A stretch of 64,000 nt of DNA, from the NCBI GenBank assembly GCA_009839485.1, contig VXPQ01000011.1, positions 16,460 to 80,459 of the forward strand. The letters are read 5' to 3'. Origin of the DNA: Bacteroidetes bacterium SB0662_bin_6 (GTDB taxonomy: Bacteria; Bacteroidota; Rhodothermia; Rhodothermales; VXPQ01). Position numbers and translations under genes: made by a program. Shown here in pieces: positions 52,646 through 62,227 of the stretch; positions within the stretch are counted from its first letter, which is position 1, and the number at the start of each line of letters is the position of its first letter. The notes beneath the pieces are model-generated. The model did not search any database. It was given only the letters and a program-made list of their open reading frames with translations, and was not told the origin of the DNA.

Positions 52646-55150
52646 ATGCAACGCCACCCGAAAAATACTGCTCAGCTTTTACGGAGGGGTTCGCTCCTTA
52701 TGACGTGCGGGGCCTCCCTTTTGTATCTTTTTGCGTTGTACATCTTCGTCAATCCTGGCATTGCTGTGGCGCAAGGTTCGGTAGAGGATGATCGCAATGC
52801 GTTAATAGCCTTCTATGATTCAACCGGTGGAGATAGCTGGAGAGGCAACGTGTATTGGAAAAGCGATAAACCGTTGGATCAATGGTTTGGCGTCTTCACC
52901 GACGCCGATGGCAGGGTAACAGAGCTTCATCTTATCAGCAATCGATTATCCGGTGAAATACCCGCGGAATTGGGAAATCTTCCAAAACTCGAAGTACTCA
53001 GTTTTAACGACAATCGGTTAACCGGTCAAATACCTTCGGAATTGGGAAATCTTGTAAATCTCAAATGGCTCATCCTGGACAGAAATAAATTAACCGGTGA
53101 AATACCTTCGGAATTGGGAAATCTTGAAAATCTCGAATTGCTCACCATGAACACCAATCAATTAACCGGTGAAATACCTTCGGAATTAGGAAACCTTGAA
53201 AATCTCAAAAATCTGATTCTTTACAATAATCAATTAGCCGGCGAAATACCCGCAGAATTGGGAAACCTTGAAAATCTCGAAAAGCTCTATCTTGCCAATA
53301 ACCAGTTAGCCGGTGAAATACCTTCGGAATTGGGAAATCTTGTAAATCTCAAGGTGCTCTGGTTGGGGGGCAATCGATTAATCGGTACAATACCCGCAGA
53401 ATTGGGGAATCTCGTACACCTTGAAGAGCTCTCACTTCATACTAATCAATTAACAGGTGAAATTCCGACGGCGTTGGAAAATCTTATAAACTTAAAATTC
53501 TTTAATATTTTTAACAATCAGCTAACAGGTAATTTTCCTGCCGGATTATGCAAAAAAACATTAACGTTAAGAGCTTACGGGAATCCATCATTAATCGTAA
53601 ATTGTTTTGGAATTCCTGATGAATTCGCGGATAACGAAAGGAAGCATTTTCAAATACTACATCATAACAACCCAACCAATATTTATAGAACCATTGAATT
53701 CATTCTAATACAAGAAAATGCACACGCGAGATTATGGATCTCGAAAGAAACTTTTGATTTATTTCACATCTCTGGAGAATCAATGAATGAATCATTGAAC
53801 TATGTTTTTTCTTCAACTCCCGTAGATCCGGAAAAAGGAATTCTTGAGTACAGTATGGATCTTTTGGGGGGTCTCCGCAAAAATTATAGCAATGGTAATA
53901 ACGGGAAAAGAATGATCGATATACTTTGCCATGCTTATCAATGGTTTCTCGGGGGATTAGCTTTTCCTTCTTACCTCGCCATACCTCTATCCCATTATGA
54001 CCATGTGCAAAATGGTCAACTGCGCATTGCCCAGGTTATAGCGCACGAATTTGTACATAGTATTAATTTTTCCTATGCCTGGGGTAGTGATTTTTTTGCA
54101 GAAGGGTTGGCGGAGTGGACTTCTAAAGATATAGTTTTTGATCAAAAAAGTATGCCGCCTACCGGTATATTCCATATTGGGCCGGGTCCAAGCCCCGGAA
54201 TACCCCTCTTCCCTCCGCGTCCATTCAGTTATCGACGGGCCAAATTGTTTGCTGCTTATATCGCTGAACGTGTGGGTATGGAAAACATGAAACATCTTAT
54301 GCAAGTATGTCGCCCTGGCGGTGTTTGCGATCCGGATGATCCGGATAATGGCGATTGGTATGATGGAATTGCCGGATTGGATTATGCCTTATCCCTCCTC
54401 GATTCCGATCTTAATCTGGGAAACATCGCGTTGGATTTTCACACGACAAACCTTGTTCATGACGCTTCTGTTACTCTTAATGAGGTCTCTTACGGATATA
54501 AGTCATCTGTATATGCAAACCCGAGGCTTCGAATAAGGCCTCATGTAAATGTTAATCTTGTCAATACTCATTTTTCACAACACACTACTACAATCCGGCC
54601 GGGAAGCGCCAATTATTTTAGTTATATAAACCCTTCGAACTTGCATCTTTCAGTCGACGCAAATGACCCGGAAATTATGTTATTGCGTCTGTTTAAAGAA
54701 AGGGGAAATTCAAAAGAGCTTGTAGATATTGACACCGGCGTTCAGGGATATACGGTTACCGGGGACTACGATCGTGTAACGCTTATTACCGTACACAGTG
54801 ATCCGAGAGAGAATCAAGCGGGCCTTACGCTTAATATTTCCGCAACGCAAAACTACGGATTGGCTGCGGGAGACGAAGAGCTTCCCTTGATGCTTGCTCT
54901 CAAACAGAACTATCCGAATCCGTTCAATCCCGAAACCGTAATCGAATACGAACTTCCCCAAACGGTCCATGTACGGCTTGCGGTGTATGATATGACCGGG
55001 AGAACGGTCGCCGTGCTTTTTGACGGCGCCCGTCCGCAGGGACGCTATACGGAGCGATTCAACGCAGCGGGCTTATCTACCGGAACGTATATCTACCGCT
55101 TGACGGCAGGTGAAAAATCTCAAACGAAAATAATGACGCTCGTTCGGTAA
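52646..55150 (+). CDS. Secreted LRR protein with gluzincin-type zinc-peptidase motif and type IX sorting domain
   Basis: 834 residues. A signal/membrane segment (about 19-43; a second possible start is Met19) precedes an LRR N-cap (about 45-90, GTGGDSW-type text DSTGGDSWRGN) and nine plant-type leucine-rich repeats (about 92-300, consensus LTGEIPSELGNLENLE). A further domain (about 330-560) contains HEFVH (H467, E468, H471) and FFAEGLAEW (E486), the pattern of MA-clan zinc peptidases. The C-terminus (about 750-834) has NYPNPFNPETVIEYELP and ends KIMTLVR. Base composition is much more AT-rich than the surroundings, suggesting transfer. Confidence 0.83.
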   Translation: MQRHPKNTAQLLRRGSLLMTCGASLLYLFALYIFVNPGIAVAQGSVEDDRNALIAFYDSTGGDSWRGNVYWKSDKPLDQWFGVFTDADGRVTELHLISNRLSGEIPAELGNLPKLEVLSFNDNRLTGQIPSELGNLVNLKWLILDRNKLTGEIPSELGNLENLELLTMNTNQLTGEIPSELGNLENLKNLILYNNQLAGEIPAELGNLENLEKLYLANNQLAGEIPSELGNLVNLKVLWLGGNRLIGTIPAELGNLVHLEELSLHTNQLTGEIPTALENLINLKFFNIFNNQLTGNFPAGLCKKTLTLRAYGNPSLIVNCFGIPDEFADNERKHFQILHHNNPTNIYRTIEFILIQENAHARLWISKETFDLFHISGESMNESLNYVFSSTPVDPEKGILEYSMDLLGGLRKNYSNGNNGKRMIDILCHAYQWFLGGLAFPSYLAIPLSHYDHVQNGQLRIAQVIAHEFVHSINFSYAWGSDFFAEGLAEWTSKDIVFDQKSMPPTGIFHIGPGPSPGIPLFPPRPFSYRRAKLFAAYIAERVGMENMKHLMQVCRPGGVCDPDDPDNGDWYDGIAGLDYALSLLDSDLNLGNIALDFHTTNLVHDASVTLNEVSYGYKSSVYANPRLRIRPHVNVNLVNTHFSQHTTTIRPGSANYFSYINPSNLHLSVDANDPEIMLLRLFKERGNSKELVDIDTGVQGYTVTGDYDRVTLITVHSDPRENQAGLTLNISATQNYGLAAGDEELPLMLALKQNYPNPFNPETVIEYELPQTVHVRLAVYDMTGRTVAVLFDGARPQGRYTERFNAAGLSTGTYIYRLTAGEKSQTKIMTLVR
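52925..53535 (+). repeat. 72-bp tandem repeat array (LRR-coding)
   Basis: About nine units of 72 bp, each encoding one 24-residue leucine-rich repeat. The middle units are nearly identical at the DNA level (shared block GAAATACCTTCGGAATTGGG), so recent unit duplication or slippage is likely. Confidence 0.8.
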
Positions 55151-55302
55151 GGGAAACGGTTCGCCTGCGTGGCCTCAGAATATTTCGAGATATTGCATAA
55201 CGGCGCTTGGCGCAATCGCCTCCCGCCTTGCGTAGTACGCAGAGCAAGCACATCTGCGGACTTTCAGCCCCCGCGGGGCGGGCCATAGCTCATGCACCCG
55301 TC

Positions 55303-57123
55303 CTACTCCCGCACACCCAGCGTCACCTCCAGCGTAACCTCCTCCCCATCCCGCTCCACAACGATCTTCACCACGTCGCCGGGGGATTGCTCGCGTAACG
55401 CATAGGTATATGCGTAGATGTCGGCGATGGGCTTGCCGGCGAATTCCACCACGATGTCCCCGCCCCGGAGACCGCCCTCTTCCGCAGGGCTTCCCACACG
55501 CACTCCGGTGAGCCGCAACCCCATATCGCGCGGGGTCATGTCGGGAATGGTCCCCAGATACGCCGCACCGTACCCGCTGGTCGAGGAAGCACTGCCGCTG
55601 CCCGGCGAGGGGCGCGCCTGCGCCACGGCAGTCAGTGCCACCACGTCCGAAGCATCCCCGCCCGCAAGCCGGCGGACGACCCCGCTTGCCAGCTCGACCA
55701 CCAGGTCCACCCCCTCCCCGTTGACCTTCTGCCAGTCGTCCGAAGGACGGTGATAATCCTCATGGGTATTCGTGAAGAAATGAAGCACCGGAATGCCTTC
55801 CGCATAAAACGAGGAATGATCGGAAGGGCCGTACCCGTCGGCCACCCCGCCAATCGCAAGCGGCTCGGAGAGGTCGGCATTGGCGTCGTCCAGCACATCA
55901 TCCCATTCCTCGGCGGTGCCGGTTCCGAAAACCGTCAGGCTGCGGTCCTGCATCCGACCCACCATGTCGAAATTGAGCATTGCGGCCGCATTGTCCAGCG
56001 GCACGGTCGGCTCCGCCACGAAGCGCGCCGATCCCCACAGGCCCTTTTCCTCGCCGGTGAAAGCCATGAACAATACGCCCCGGTCCAGAGGCGGCCCGTC
56101 GGCCAGCCGCCGGGCGATTTCAATCACCGCCGCGACGCCGCTGGCGTTGTCGTCGGCGCCGTTGTGTACATCGCGGGAATCGGGCGCCAGCGAGCCGTCG
56201 CCGCCGAAGCCCAGGTGATCATAGTGGGCGCCTGCAATAACGTATTCCCGGGCCCGGTCCGGATCGGCGCCGGGCAGCAGGGCCACCACGTTACGGGCCT
56301 CGGCCGTTTCCGGGGAAATGTCCACAGCGAGCCCTGCGGAGTTTCCTTCCTGCGCAGCACTGCGAACCGCTCCGGCCGCCTCCCCGGCAACCATGACCAC
56401 AGGAATGGACAACGCCGCACGGGTTTCGCCGGAAGGATCAGGAAGGCGCATCCCGTCGGGCGCCAGCACGAGCAGGGCCGCCGCGCCGCGCCCGGACGCC
56501 TCCATCGCCTTGAAATGAGAATCGCCGCGAAGCGACATGCCGTGCGGCGCATCGGGGTCGCCCCATTCGACCACGACGATCCTGCCGGAAATATCCATGC
56601 GGGCGTACTCGTCCCCGGGCTCCTCCGCGTCGTCTTTACCGGCCTCGCCCTCGTTGCCCGCCGAGGCATCCCCGGTCAGCCCATGCCCGCCATACATCAG
56701 CGCATGCTCCATATGCCCGCTCGCCGAAAAACCGAGGGGAACCCATTCCGAGCCGATCATGTATGCTCGCCCCGCCACGCGCAGTGCGTTGCCGGAACCG
56801 AGCCGTACCCCTTTCCGGACCGAAAAATGGTGAAAGAAATCGTGGTTCGATCCGGCGGGGACAAGTCCGAGGCTTTGCAGTTCTTCGGCAATATATTCCC
56901 CGGCGCACCAGGCGCCCTGCGATCCGACTTCGCGGCCTTCGAGCCGGTCGTCGGCCAGATAGCGGATATGCCGCATCGTCTCCGTGGGATCGGCGGGCAG
57001 ATCGCGGGTCACCTCTTCCACAGAGGGGCACGATATCTGTCCGAAAGCGGACCTGCTGACCGGCCATGCGATGGCAACCGCACACAGCGCTGCAAGAAAA
57101 GGCGCATATCGGGAAAAAATCAT
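55303..57123 (-). CDS. M28-family aminopeptidase with PA insert and PDZ domain
   Basis: 606 residues from the ATG at 57123, with signal peptide ending SAFGQ. A PA-type insert (about 120-265) is followed by an M28 zinc peptidase core: [41 protein letters not shown] and [14 protein letters not shown] supply the expected His/Asp/Glu ligands. A PDZ domain (about 515-606, [22 protein letters not shown]) closes the protein. It probably trims peptides in the periplasm or outside the cell. Its start codon is only 1 bp from a possible start of the divergent gene. Confidence 0.87.
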   Translation of the reverse strand: MIFSRYAPFLAALCAVAIAWPVSRSAFGQISCPSVEEVTRDLPADPTETMRHIRYLADDRLEGREVGSQGAWCAGEYIAEELQSLGLVPAGSNHDFFHHFSVRKGVRLGSGNALRVAGRAYMIGSEWVPLGFSASGHMEHALMYGGHGLTGDASAGNEGEAGKDDAEEPGDEYARMDISGRIVVVEWGDPDAPHGMSLRGDSHFKAMEASGRGAAALLVLAPDGMRLPDPSGETRAALSIPVVMVAGEAAGAVRSAAQEGNSAGLAVDISPETAEARNVVALLPGADPDRAREYVIAGAHYDHLGFGGDGSLAPDSRDVHNGADDNASGVAAVIEIARRLADGPPLDRGVLFMAFTGEEKGLWGSARFVAEPTVPLDNAAAMLNFDMVGRMQDRSLTVFGTGTAEEWDDVLDDANADLSEPLAIGGVADGYGPSDHSSFYAEGIPVLHFFTNTHEDYHRPSDDWQKVNGEGVDLVVELASGVVRRLAGGDASDVVALTAVAQARPSPGSGSASSTSGYGAAYLGTIPDMTPRDMGLRLTGVRVGSPAEEGGLRGGDIVVEFAGKPIADIYAYTYALREQSPGDVVKIVVERDGEEVTLEVTLGVRE

Positions 57124-57124
57124 A

Positions 57125-58279
57125 ATGAATTTCACACGTAACGGAAGCATGACGTTGTTGCACCGTCGTACGCGCATTGCCGCATCCCTGTTCACGAGCG
57201 TCATCTTCCTGGGCGCCACGTTGTTTCTTGCCGCCTGCGGTGCAGATAGCGAGCAGTCTGCCCCTGGAGAAGACGCAGCGCCGGAGACCCTTGATGCGGC
57301 CGATCACGCACAACCCGGAGAAACGCACTTGCGCAATGTCCGCCAGTTGACCTTCGGCGGAGAAAACGCCGAAGCGTACTGGGCGTTCGACGGATCGGTG
57401 CTCATCTACCAGGCCCGCAAACCGGGCGCCGGGTGCGACCAGATTTATATCATGGACGATCTGGAAACGGGAGAATCCCGCATGGTGAGCACCGGCGAGG
57501 GGCGCACCACCTGTTCTTATTTTTATCCGTCGGGAGATCAGATCCTGTATTCGTCCACGCATCTTGCCGACCCGGCCTGCCCGCCTGTCCCGGACTTTTC
57601 GCAGGGCTATGTCTGGCCCATCTACGAGAGCTACGACATCTTCACGGCGGATGCCGACGGCGGCAATCTGCGCCGGCTCACGGAGACCGACGGCTATGAC
57701 GCGGAAGCCACCTTCTCGCCGGTCGGAGGCCGGATCGTGTTCACGAGCATGCGCGACGGCGATCTGGAACTGTACTCGATGGCGCCGGACGGCTCAGACG
57801 TGCAGCGGCTGACGAACCGTATCGGGTACGACGGAGGCGCTTTCTACTCTCCCGATGGTTCGCAAATCGTCTGGCGGGCGCATTACCCCGAACCGGGCCC
57901 GGAACAGGACGACTATCTCCGCCTCCTCGAACAGGGCCTCCTGCGACCCGGCGAACTGGATATCTACGTCATGGATGCAGACGGCTCGAACATGCGCCAG
58001 GTGACGCACCTCGGCGGGGCCAACTTCGCCCCCTACTGGCATCCTGACGGGAAACGCATCCTGTTCAGTTCCAACCACGAGGATTCGAACGGACGGGAGT
58101 TCGAGATCTATATGATCGGGGTGGACGGAACCGGCCTGACGCGCATCACGCACTCCGAGGCATTCGACGGATTTCCCGTATTCAGCCCGGACGGACGCTA
58201 CCTGGCATTCGGCTCGAACCGGAACAACGAGGGCACGAACGACACGAATATCTTCCTTGCGGAATGGGTCGAGGAATGA
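57125..58279 (+). CDS. TolB-like beta-propeller (PD40/WD40-like) lipoprotein
   Basis: 384 residues from 57125, or 376 from the Met at 57149, which sits closer to the signal peptide ([12 protein letters not shown] lipobox). Repeated PD40 blades are visible: [58 protein letters not shown] and [17 protein letters not shown]. Such propellers bind proteins or peptides in the envelope. It is encoded divergently from the M28 peptidase, and may work with it. The later start would leave 25 bp between the genes. Confidence 0.82.
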   Translation: MNFTRNGSMTLLHRRTRIAASLFTSVIFLGATLFLAACGADSEQSAPGEDAAPETLDAADHAQPGETHLRNVRQLTFGGENAEAYWAFDGSVLIYQARKPGAGCDQIYIMDDLETGESRMVSTGEGRTTCSYFYPSGDQILYSSTHLADPACPPVPDFSQGYVWPIYESYDIFTADADGGNLRRLTETDGYDAEATFSPVGGRIVFTSMRDGDLELYSMAPDGSDVQRLTNRIGYDGGAFYSPDGSQIVWRAHYPEPGPEQDDYLRLLEQGLLRPGELDIYVMDADGSNMRQVTHLGGANFAPYWHPDGKRILFSSNHEDSNGREFEIYMIGVDGTGLTRITHSEAFDGFPVFSPDGRYLAFGSNRNNEGTNDTNIFLAEWVEE

Positions 58280-58360
58280 TCGGAGAAAAGGTGCAGGCGT
58301 AGCGCCCGGCTGATTCATACCGCGCTGCCCCCGGTGATCCGGACCCGGCACACAAGGCCC

Positions 58361-58948
58361 TCATCGTAATGTATTTGCTTCAAGGCTTCGGGCCTGCTCG
58401 TCTTCCCGAATGCGATCCAGCATGAACTCATAGACATTCACGCAACAAGCACGCCGATCTCCCGAGGAAAGCTGTTCGACGGCCCGTCTGATCCGGCGGG
58501 CCCGGGTCTCGGGTTTCCTGGCCGATTCGATCCAGCGGACCCAGTCGAGACGGCCCAGGAGGGTAAGATCCTGCCACAACGTCTCCGCATCGCGAGAAGC
58601 GGTAAGGGCGGCCTGGAAATCCTCGGGGAGCGTCGGTTCGGGTTCCGGTCCGAGGATAGCGAGTTGCACCGTGTCGCCCACGTCGGCGCCAGCGCCGTTG
58701 CGCATGGCCTTGTTCACATGCAGCCAGTGCCCTCCGGACGGATCAGGTTCCAGGATCGCCCTAAAAGGCTGGCCGTTCATAACGCCTTCGACCTTGGTCG
58801 CGCCGCCCGAAGAAAATTGCTTGCCGATCCACTCCGGGACATTGAGCAGGGCCTTGGAATGCACCTTTGCCTTTTGAGGATGCCGAAAGAGCTGAGCCTC
58901 GAAGCGCAAAACAGATGGGCCGCCGGCATTATTGTTCTGATATGCCAT
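58361..58948 (-). CDS. YdeI/OmpD-associated family protein with DUF1905 domain
   Basis: 195 residues. The N-terminal half is DUF1905 (about 12-100, FEAQLFRHPQKAKVHSKALLNVPEWIG, GGATKVEGVMNGQPFRA, GDTVQLAI). The C-terminal part is the YdeI-like bacteriocin-protection helical region (TLWQDLTLLGRLDWVRWIESARKPETRARRIRRAVEQL). It has a CC pair (RRACCVN). Cytoplasmic; function not well established. Ends 82 bp from the propeller gene. Confidence 0.82.
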   Translation of the reverse strand: MAYQNNNAGGPSVLRFEAQLFRHPQKAKVHSKALLNVPEWIGKQFSSGGATKVEGVMNGQPFRAILEPDPSGGHWLHVNKAMRNGAGADVGDTVQLAILGPEPEPTLPEDFQAALTASRDAETLWQDLTLLGRLDWVRWIESARKPETRARRIRRAVEQLSSGDRRACCVNVYEFMLDRIREDEQARSLEANTLR

Positions 58949-58981
58949 CCCGCCGTTCGTTCAGAACCTTATGCTCCGCAT

Positions 58982-59068
58982 TGGTGCCCAAGAGAGGACT
59001 CGAACCTCCACGCCCTAACGGGCACATGACCCTGAATCATGCGCGTCTACCAATTCCGCCACTTGGGC
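58982..59068 (-). tRNA. tRNA-Leu (anticodon CAG)
   Basis: Minus-strand 87-nt class II tRNA. The acceptor GCCCAAG pairs with CTTGGGC, the D-arm has GGCGGAATTGGTAGACGC, the anticodon loop is TTCAGGG (CAG reads CUG), there is a variable arm typical of tRNA-Leu, the T-loop is GGTTCGAGTCC, and 3' CCA is encoded. No sign of damage. Confidence 0.95.
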
Positions 59069-59380
59069 CCGGGGCCATCTGACGCTGTTCGAAATGTATC
59101 GGTACCGGGCGTCTGTATCCCGAATCCCCAAGGAACATATTGCGTCAAATGTCCGGCGGAATATCAATGTCTTCGGGGAGCCGAAAGTTCCTGTGCCGGC
59201 TGCCCCCTGCATGGTCATCAGACATGTTTCGCCTATTCTTCCGGAACCTGTCTCGTTCCCTGGGGTTTTTGTGAAATAGGCCATTTTCGAGGAGCAGGAA
59301 GGTCTGATCCCGTCCATGGCGCAATGGCAGGGCACTACGAAAAGAGTCACGCATGGTGTGGCCGCCCGCGCCTCTACCCT
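59069..59380. other. Spacer between two divergent tRNA genes
   Basis: 312 bp with no gene or clear signal other than the tRNA promoters that must lie here. Nothing further is seen in it. Confidence 0.5.
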
Positions 59381-59455
59381 CCTCGGTAGCTCAATGGTAG
59401 AGCATGCGGCTGTTAACCGCAGGGTTGTAGGTTCGAGTCCTACCCGGGGAGCCAT
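59381..59455 (+). tRNA. tRNA-Asn (anticodon GTT)
   Basis: 75-nt tRNA. The acceptor TCCTCGG pairs with CCGGGGA (one T-G pair), the D-arm has TAGCTCAATGGTAGAGCA, the anticodon loop is CTGTTAA (GTT), the T-arm is GTAGGTTCGAGTCCTAC, and the 3' end GCCA is encoded. Confidence 0.95.
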
Positions 59456-59704
59456 TATGGGTTGAACGGCTTCCCCTCCGTCAAAAACGCCGTACGAGGA
59501 TAAAGGCTGTAATCCTGCCGGGAAATCCCCTCTGAATTCCCCCGCCCCTTTGATTATTCCGCCATATTTATATAGGCGTGGGCACAAAGAATTGTGAATT
59601 TTTCTTGCAATTTTGCGCCATTATGCTGTACTTATAGGGCATATGACTGCGCTATATACCGTCACGGCTGTGTGATGGTGCAGTCGTGACCCACCCACTT
59701 ATTC

Positions 59705-59713
59705 TAAGGAGGT
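59705..59713 (+). promoter_or_regulatory. Strong Shine-Dalgarno sequence
   Basis: TAAGGAGGT ends 4 bp before the ATG at 59718. This near-perfect site fixes the start of the small membrane protein and is unusual here, since most genes in the window have weak or no such signal. Confidence 0.8.
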
Positions 59714-59717
59714 AAAA

Positions 59718-60044
59718 ATGGCAGTCAGGATTATTATCGGTTTGATCACCCTCCTCGCGATTGTAGAGGGCCTGGCGCCCGACGCAATCGGCTCGGGGAT
59801 TGTGGCGCTTCTGCTGGTCATTCTGGGCTTGGTCTATGGGGCGATGGCAATTGACGCCGAGGATGCTACAGCCTATCTGGTGGTTACTTTAGCGGTCGGC
59901 GGCGCTGCGGCCACGGATGTGTTGAGCCACATCCACGCGGTTGGCGCCCACCTGGACGCGATCCTCGATCAGGCAAGTGTAGCGCTGTATGCCGGTGTTG
60001 TCAGCATACTCGTAGTAAGGGTGCTAAACCGCCTCAAGGGTTAA
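59718..60044 (+). CDS. Small membrane protein, predicted three to four helices (hypothetical)
   Basis: 108 residues. Hydrophobic segments lie at about 4-20 (IIIGLITLLAIVEGLA), 25-45 (GSGIVALLLVILGLVYGAMAI), 52-68 (AYLVVTLAVGGAAATDV) and 85-104 (QASVALYAGVVSILVVRVL). It is preceded by a very good Shine-Dalgarno site and followed by a hairpin, so it looks like a well-expressed single gene. No family is recognised with confidence. Confidence 0.72.
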   Translation: MAVRIIIGLITLLAIVEGLAPDAIGSGIVALLLVILGLVYGAMAIDAEDATAYLVVTLAVGGAAATDVLSHIHAVGAHLDAILDQASVALYAGVVSILVVRVLNRLKG

Positions 60045-60544
60045 CCTTATGAAGGGTGGATGAGCGGCCTGCAGCCTCTTGCAGCCGCTCATCCGCCTGG
60101 AGAACCGACTCCATTCCGTTCACCATTCTGCTGGTGGCCCGCACAGCGTTGCCGAAAGGATGGTAAAAAGTATCCGCGAAGACGATTCCGGACATCCCGG
60201 TCTCGATGCGGAAAGGAGAGTTTTTGCCCGAAACGGCGAAAATTCTCGTGCTATTGTTTTTGCTGTACATTCATCTCTTTTCTCCCGAAACCGGCGATCT
60301 GTTGACATCAAGATCATCTCAGCAGCAATCTGTTCGGTAAATGAATCCCGGGAGAAACGCAGCCGCAAACCCATCTGCGAGCAACACCTGCATCGGCGCC
60401 GCATGGCGCGGCGCATTGCTGCATAGTGCTAACAGGCCCTAGACGGACTTTTTTGGGATCTACCCGGTGATAATATGGATCCCGTGCTTGCCGGGCTCGT
60501 TAGCATTCGCGATCTGTGCCGCTACGTTGTCAGGAACCAAGCCC
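60045..60544. other. Gap between small membrane protein and KefB-like antiporter
   Basis: About 500 bp. It holds the hairpin at 60058-60094 and nothing else I can support. Short open frames on both strands (around 60079-60426) have Arg/Ser-rich shadow-like composition. The antiporter promoter should lie in the right half. Confidence 0.45.
60058..60094 (+). terminator. Hairpin, possible terminator of the small membrane protein gene
   Basis: GGATGAGCGG (60058-60067) pairs with CCGCTCATCC (60085-60094), and an inner CTGCA/TGCAG pair extends it with one bulge. Starts 13 bp after the stop. There is no downstream T-run, so a classical intrinsic terminator is not certain. Confidence 0.45.
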
Positions 60545-62194
60545 GTGCCCGAAATCGACTTTCTCAAGGATCTGGTCATTGTGCTGGGAGCGGCGATTGT
60601 GGTCGTGACGGCACTGCGTCGCGCCGGAGTTCCGTCGATTGCCGGGTTTATTTTAACGGGCGCTCTGGTCGGACCCACGGCACTGGGTCTCGTCGACGAT
60701 ACGCATCAGGTTGAAGTTCTGGCTGAAATCGGTATCGTCCTTCTGCTTTTCGGCATCGGCCTGGAGCTCTCCCTGGATCGGCTGCGGCGTTTCTGGAGAG
60801 CCGTACTACTGGGTGGGGGCATTCAGGTAACGCTTACGGTGGCATGCACCGCCGTCGTGGCCAACTGGTTCGGTCTGGCGCCGGGACCTGCGATATTTCT
60901 CGGCTGCGTCGTCGCCATATCCAGTACCGCCGTGGTCCTGCGCGGTCTCTCCACACGGGGCGAACTGGAAGCGCCTCACGGGAGGCTGGCCGTCGGCATG
61001 CTTGTCTTTCAGGACTTGTGCGTGGTTCCGATGATCCTGGCCGTGCCCATTCTGGCCGGAGGAGGCGGAACCGTTCAGGAAATCCTGCTTGCGGCCGGCA
61101 CGGCGCTGGCCATCCTCGTGGGCGTGCTGGTCGCAGCCCGTTATCTGGTCCCCCGTTTGCTTGCATTCGTGGCCAGAACAAGGCAGCGGGATATCTTTAT
61201 TCTTGCGGTATTTCTCGTCTGCTTCGGTATCGCATGGGCGCTTTCTTTAGCGGGAATCTCTCTGGCCCTCGGTGCATTTCTGGCAGGACTGGTTGTCGCC
61301 GGAAGCGAGTTTCGTCACCAGGCGATGTCGGATCTGATCCCTGCGCGCGAAGTGTTCGCCAGCCTCTTTTTCGTTTCCGTGGGTATGCTTCTGGATGTTT
61401 CGGATGTGCTTCAACACCTGGCGTCAACGGTTGGGCTTCTCGGTATCATTCTCGCGGGTAAATTCGCGATCATTCTTGGAACCGCATTGATTCTCCGAAT
61501 GCCTCTTCGCGTGGGAATCCTGTCGGCGGCCACCTTGTGCCAGATCGGCGAATTCTCGTTCGTACTTTTGAACACCGCTTCGGGAACCGGACTTCTGGGA
61601 GCCACGCTATCCCACAACCTGCTGACGGCGATCATCCTCTCCATGCTGCTTACGCCCGTGGGCGCCACACTCGCTCCCAAACTGGCCCTTAGCGCGGCCC
61701 GCGTCCCATGGCTGAATCGGGTGCTGGACGCGGAGCCTCCCGGCGTCGACGTTCACGAACCACACAGCGGTCACGTAATCATTGGCGGATATGGCTTGAC
61801 GGGCCGGGAAGTCTGCCGGGCTGTCCGGGACACAGGGGTTCCCTCTATCGTTGTCGATGTAAACGCAGATAACGTCCGGGTGGCAAAAGCTGCCGGAAAC
61901 CGGGCAGTGCTGGGAGATATTACCCAACAGGAAGTGCTGAAGACACTTGGCTGTAAGGATGCCCGGCTCGTGGTAATAAGCATCAATGACGCCAGAGCCA
62001 CCGAGCTTGCGGTCGGCGCCATTCGTAAAATAGCTCCCGACCTCACCATCATCGCACGCGCCTGGTATGATATAGATAAGGATTCTCTGTACGCTGCCGG
62101 CGCCACGGAGGTCATCACGGCGGAAAACACGGCAAGCGGCGTAATCGTCCAGTCCATGATTACCGCACTGCACTCCGCAAAAACAGAAACGTAG
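60545..62194 (+). CDS. KefB-type monovalent cation:proton antiporter (CPA2) with RCK domain
   Basis: 549 residues from the GTG at 60545, which has AGGA about 10 bp upstream; the frame is open back to another GTG at 60467. About 12 helices (1-375) carry CPA2 text such as IAGFILTGALVGPTALGL, LLLFGIGLELSLDRLRRFW, VVAISSTAVVLRGLS and LLVFQDLCVVPMIL-like MLVFQDLCVVPMIL. A TrkA-N/RCK nucleotide-binding domain follows (about 400-530, HVIIGGYGLTGREVCRAV, then VVDVNADNVRVAKAAG). It exchanges K+ or Na+ for H+ across the inner membrane. Confidence 0.88.
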   Translation: MPEIDFLKDLVIVLGAAIVVVTALRRAGVPSIAGFILTGALVGPTALGLVDDTHQVEVLAEIGIVLLLFGIGLELSLDRLRRFWRAVLLGGGIQVTLTVACTAVVANWFGLAPGPAIFLGCVVAISSTAVVLRGLSTRGELEAPHGRLAVGMLVFQDLCVVPMILAVPILAGGGGTVQEILLAAGTALAILVGVLVAARYLVPRLLAFVARTRQRDIFILAVFLVCFGIAWALSLAGISLALGAFLAGLVVAGSEFRHQAMSDLIPAREVFASLFFVSVGMLLDVSDVLQHLASTVGLLGIILAGKFAIILGTALILRMPLRVGILSAATLCQIGEFSFVLLNTASGTGLLGATLSHNLLTAIILSMLLTPVGATLAPKLALSAARVPWLNRVLDAEPPGVDVHEPHSGHVIIGGYGLTGREVCRAVRDTGVPSIVVDVNADNVRVAKAAGNRAVLGDITQQEVLKTLGCKDARLVVISINDARATELAVGAIRKIAPDLTIIARAWYDIDKDSLYAAGATEVITAENTASGVIVQSMITALHSAKTET

Positions 62195-62227
62195 AACACA
62201 TCCCCTGTCCATTAACGTCCGAACCGG

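Noticed and set aside
52925..53535. Regular repeats resembling a CRISPR array
   Set aside because: Repeats are in frame, 72 bp long with no spacers of constant length between identical repeats, and encode leucine-rich repeats; no cas genes are nearby.
55750..57141. 463-codon plus-strand open frame opposite the M28 peptidase
   Set aside because: Antisense to a peptidase with all catalytic residues; no domain or start signal of its own.
59640..59700. Possible sigma-70-like promoter before the small membrane protein
   Set aside because: TTGCAA is present but no convincing -10 at proper spacing could be fixed by eye.
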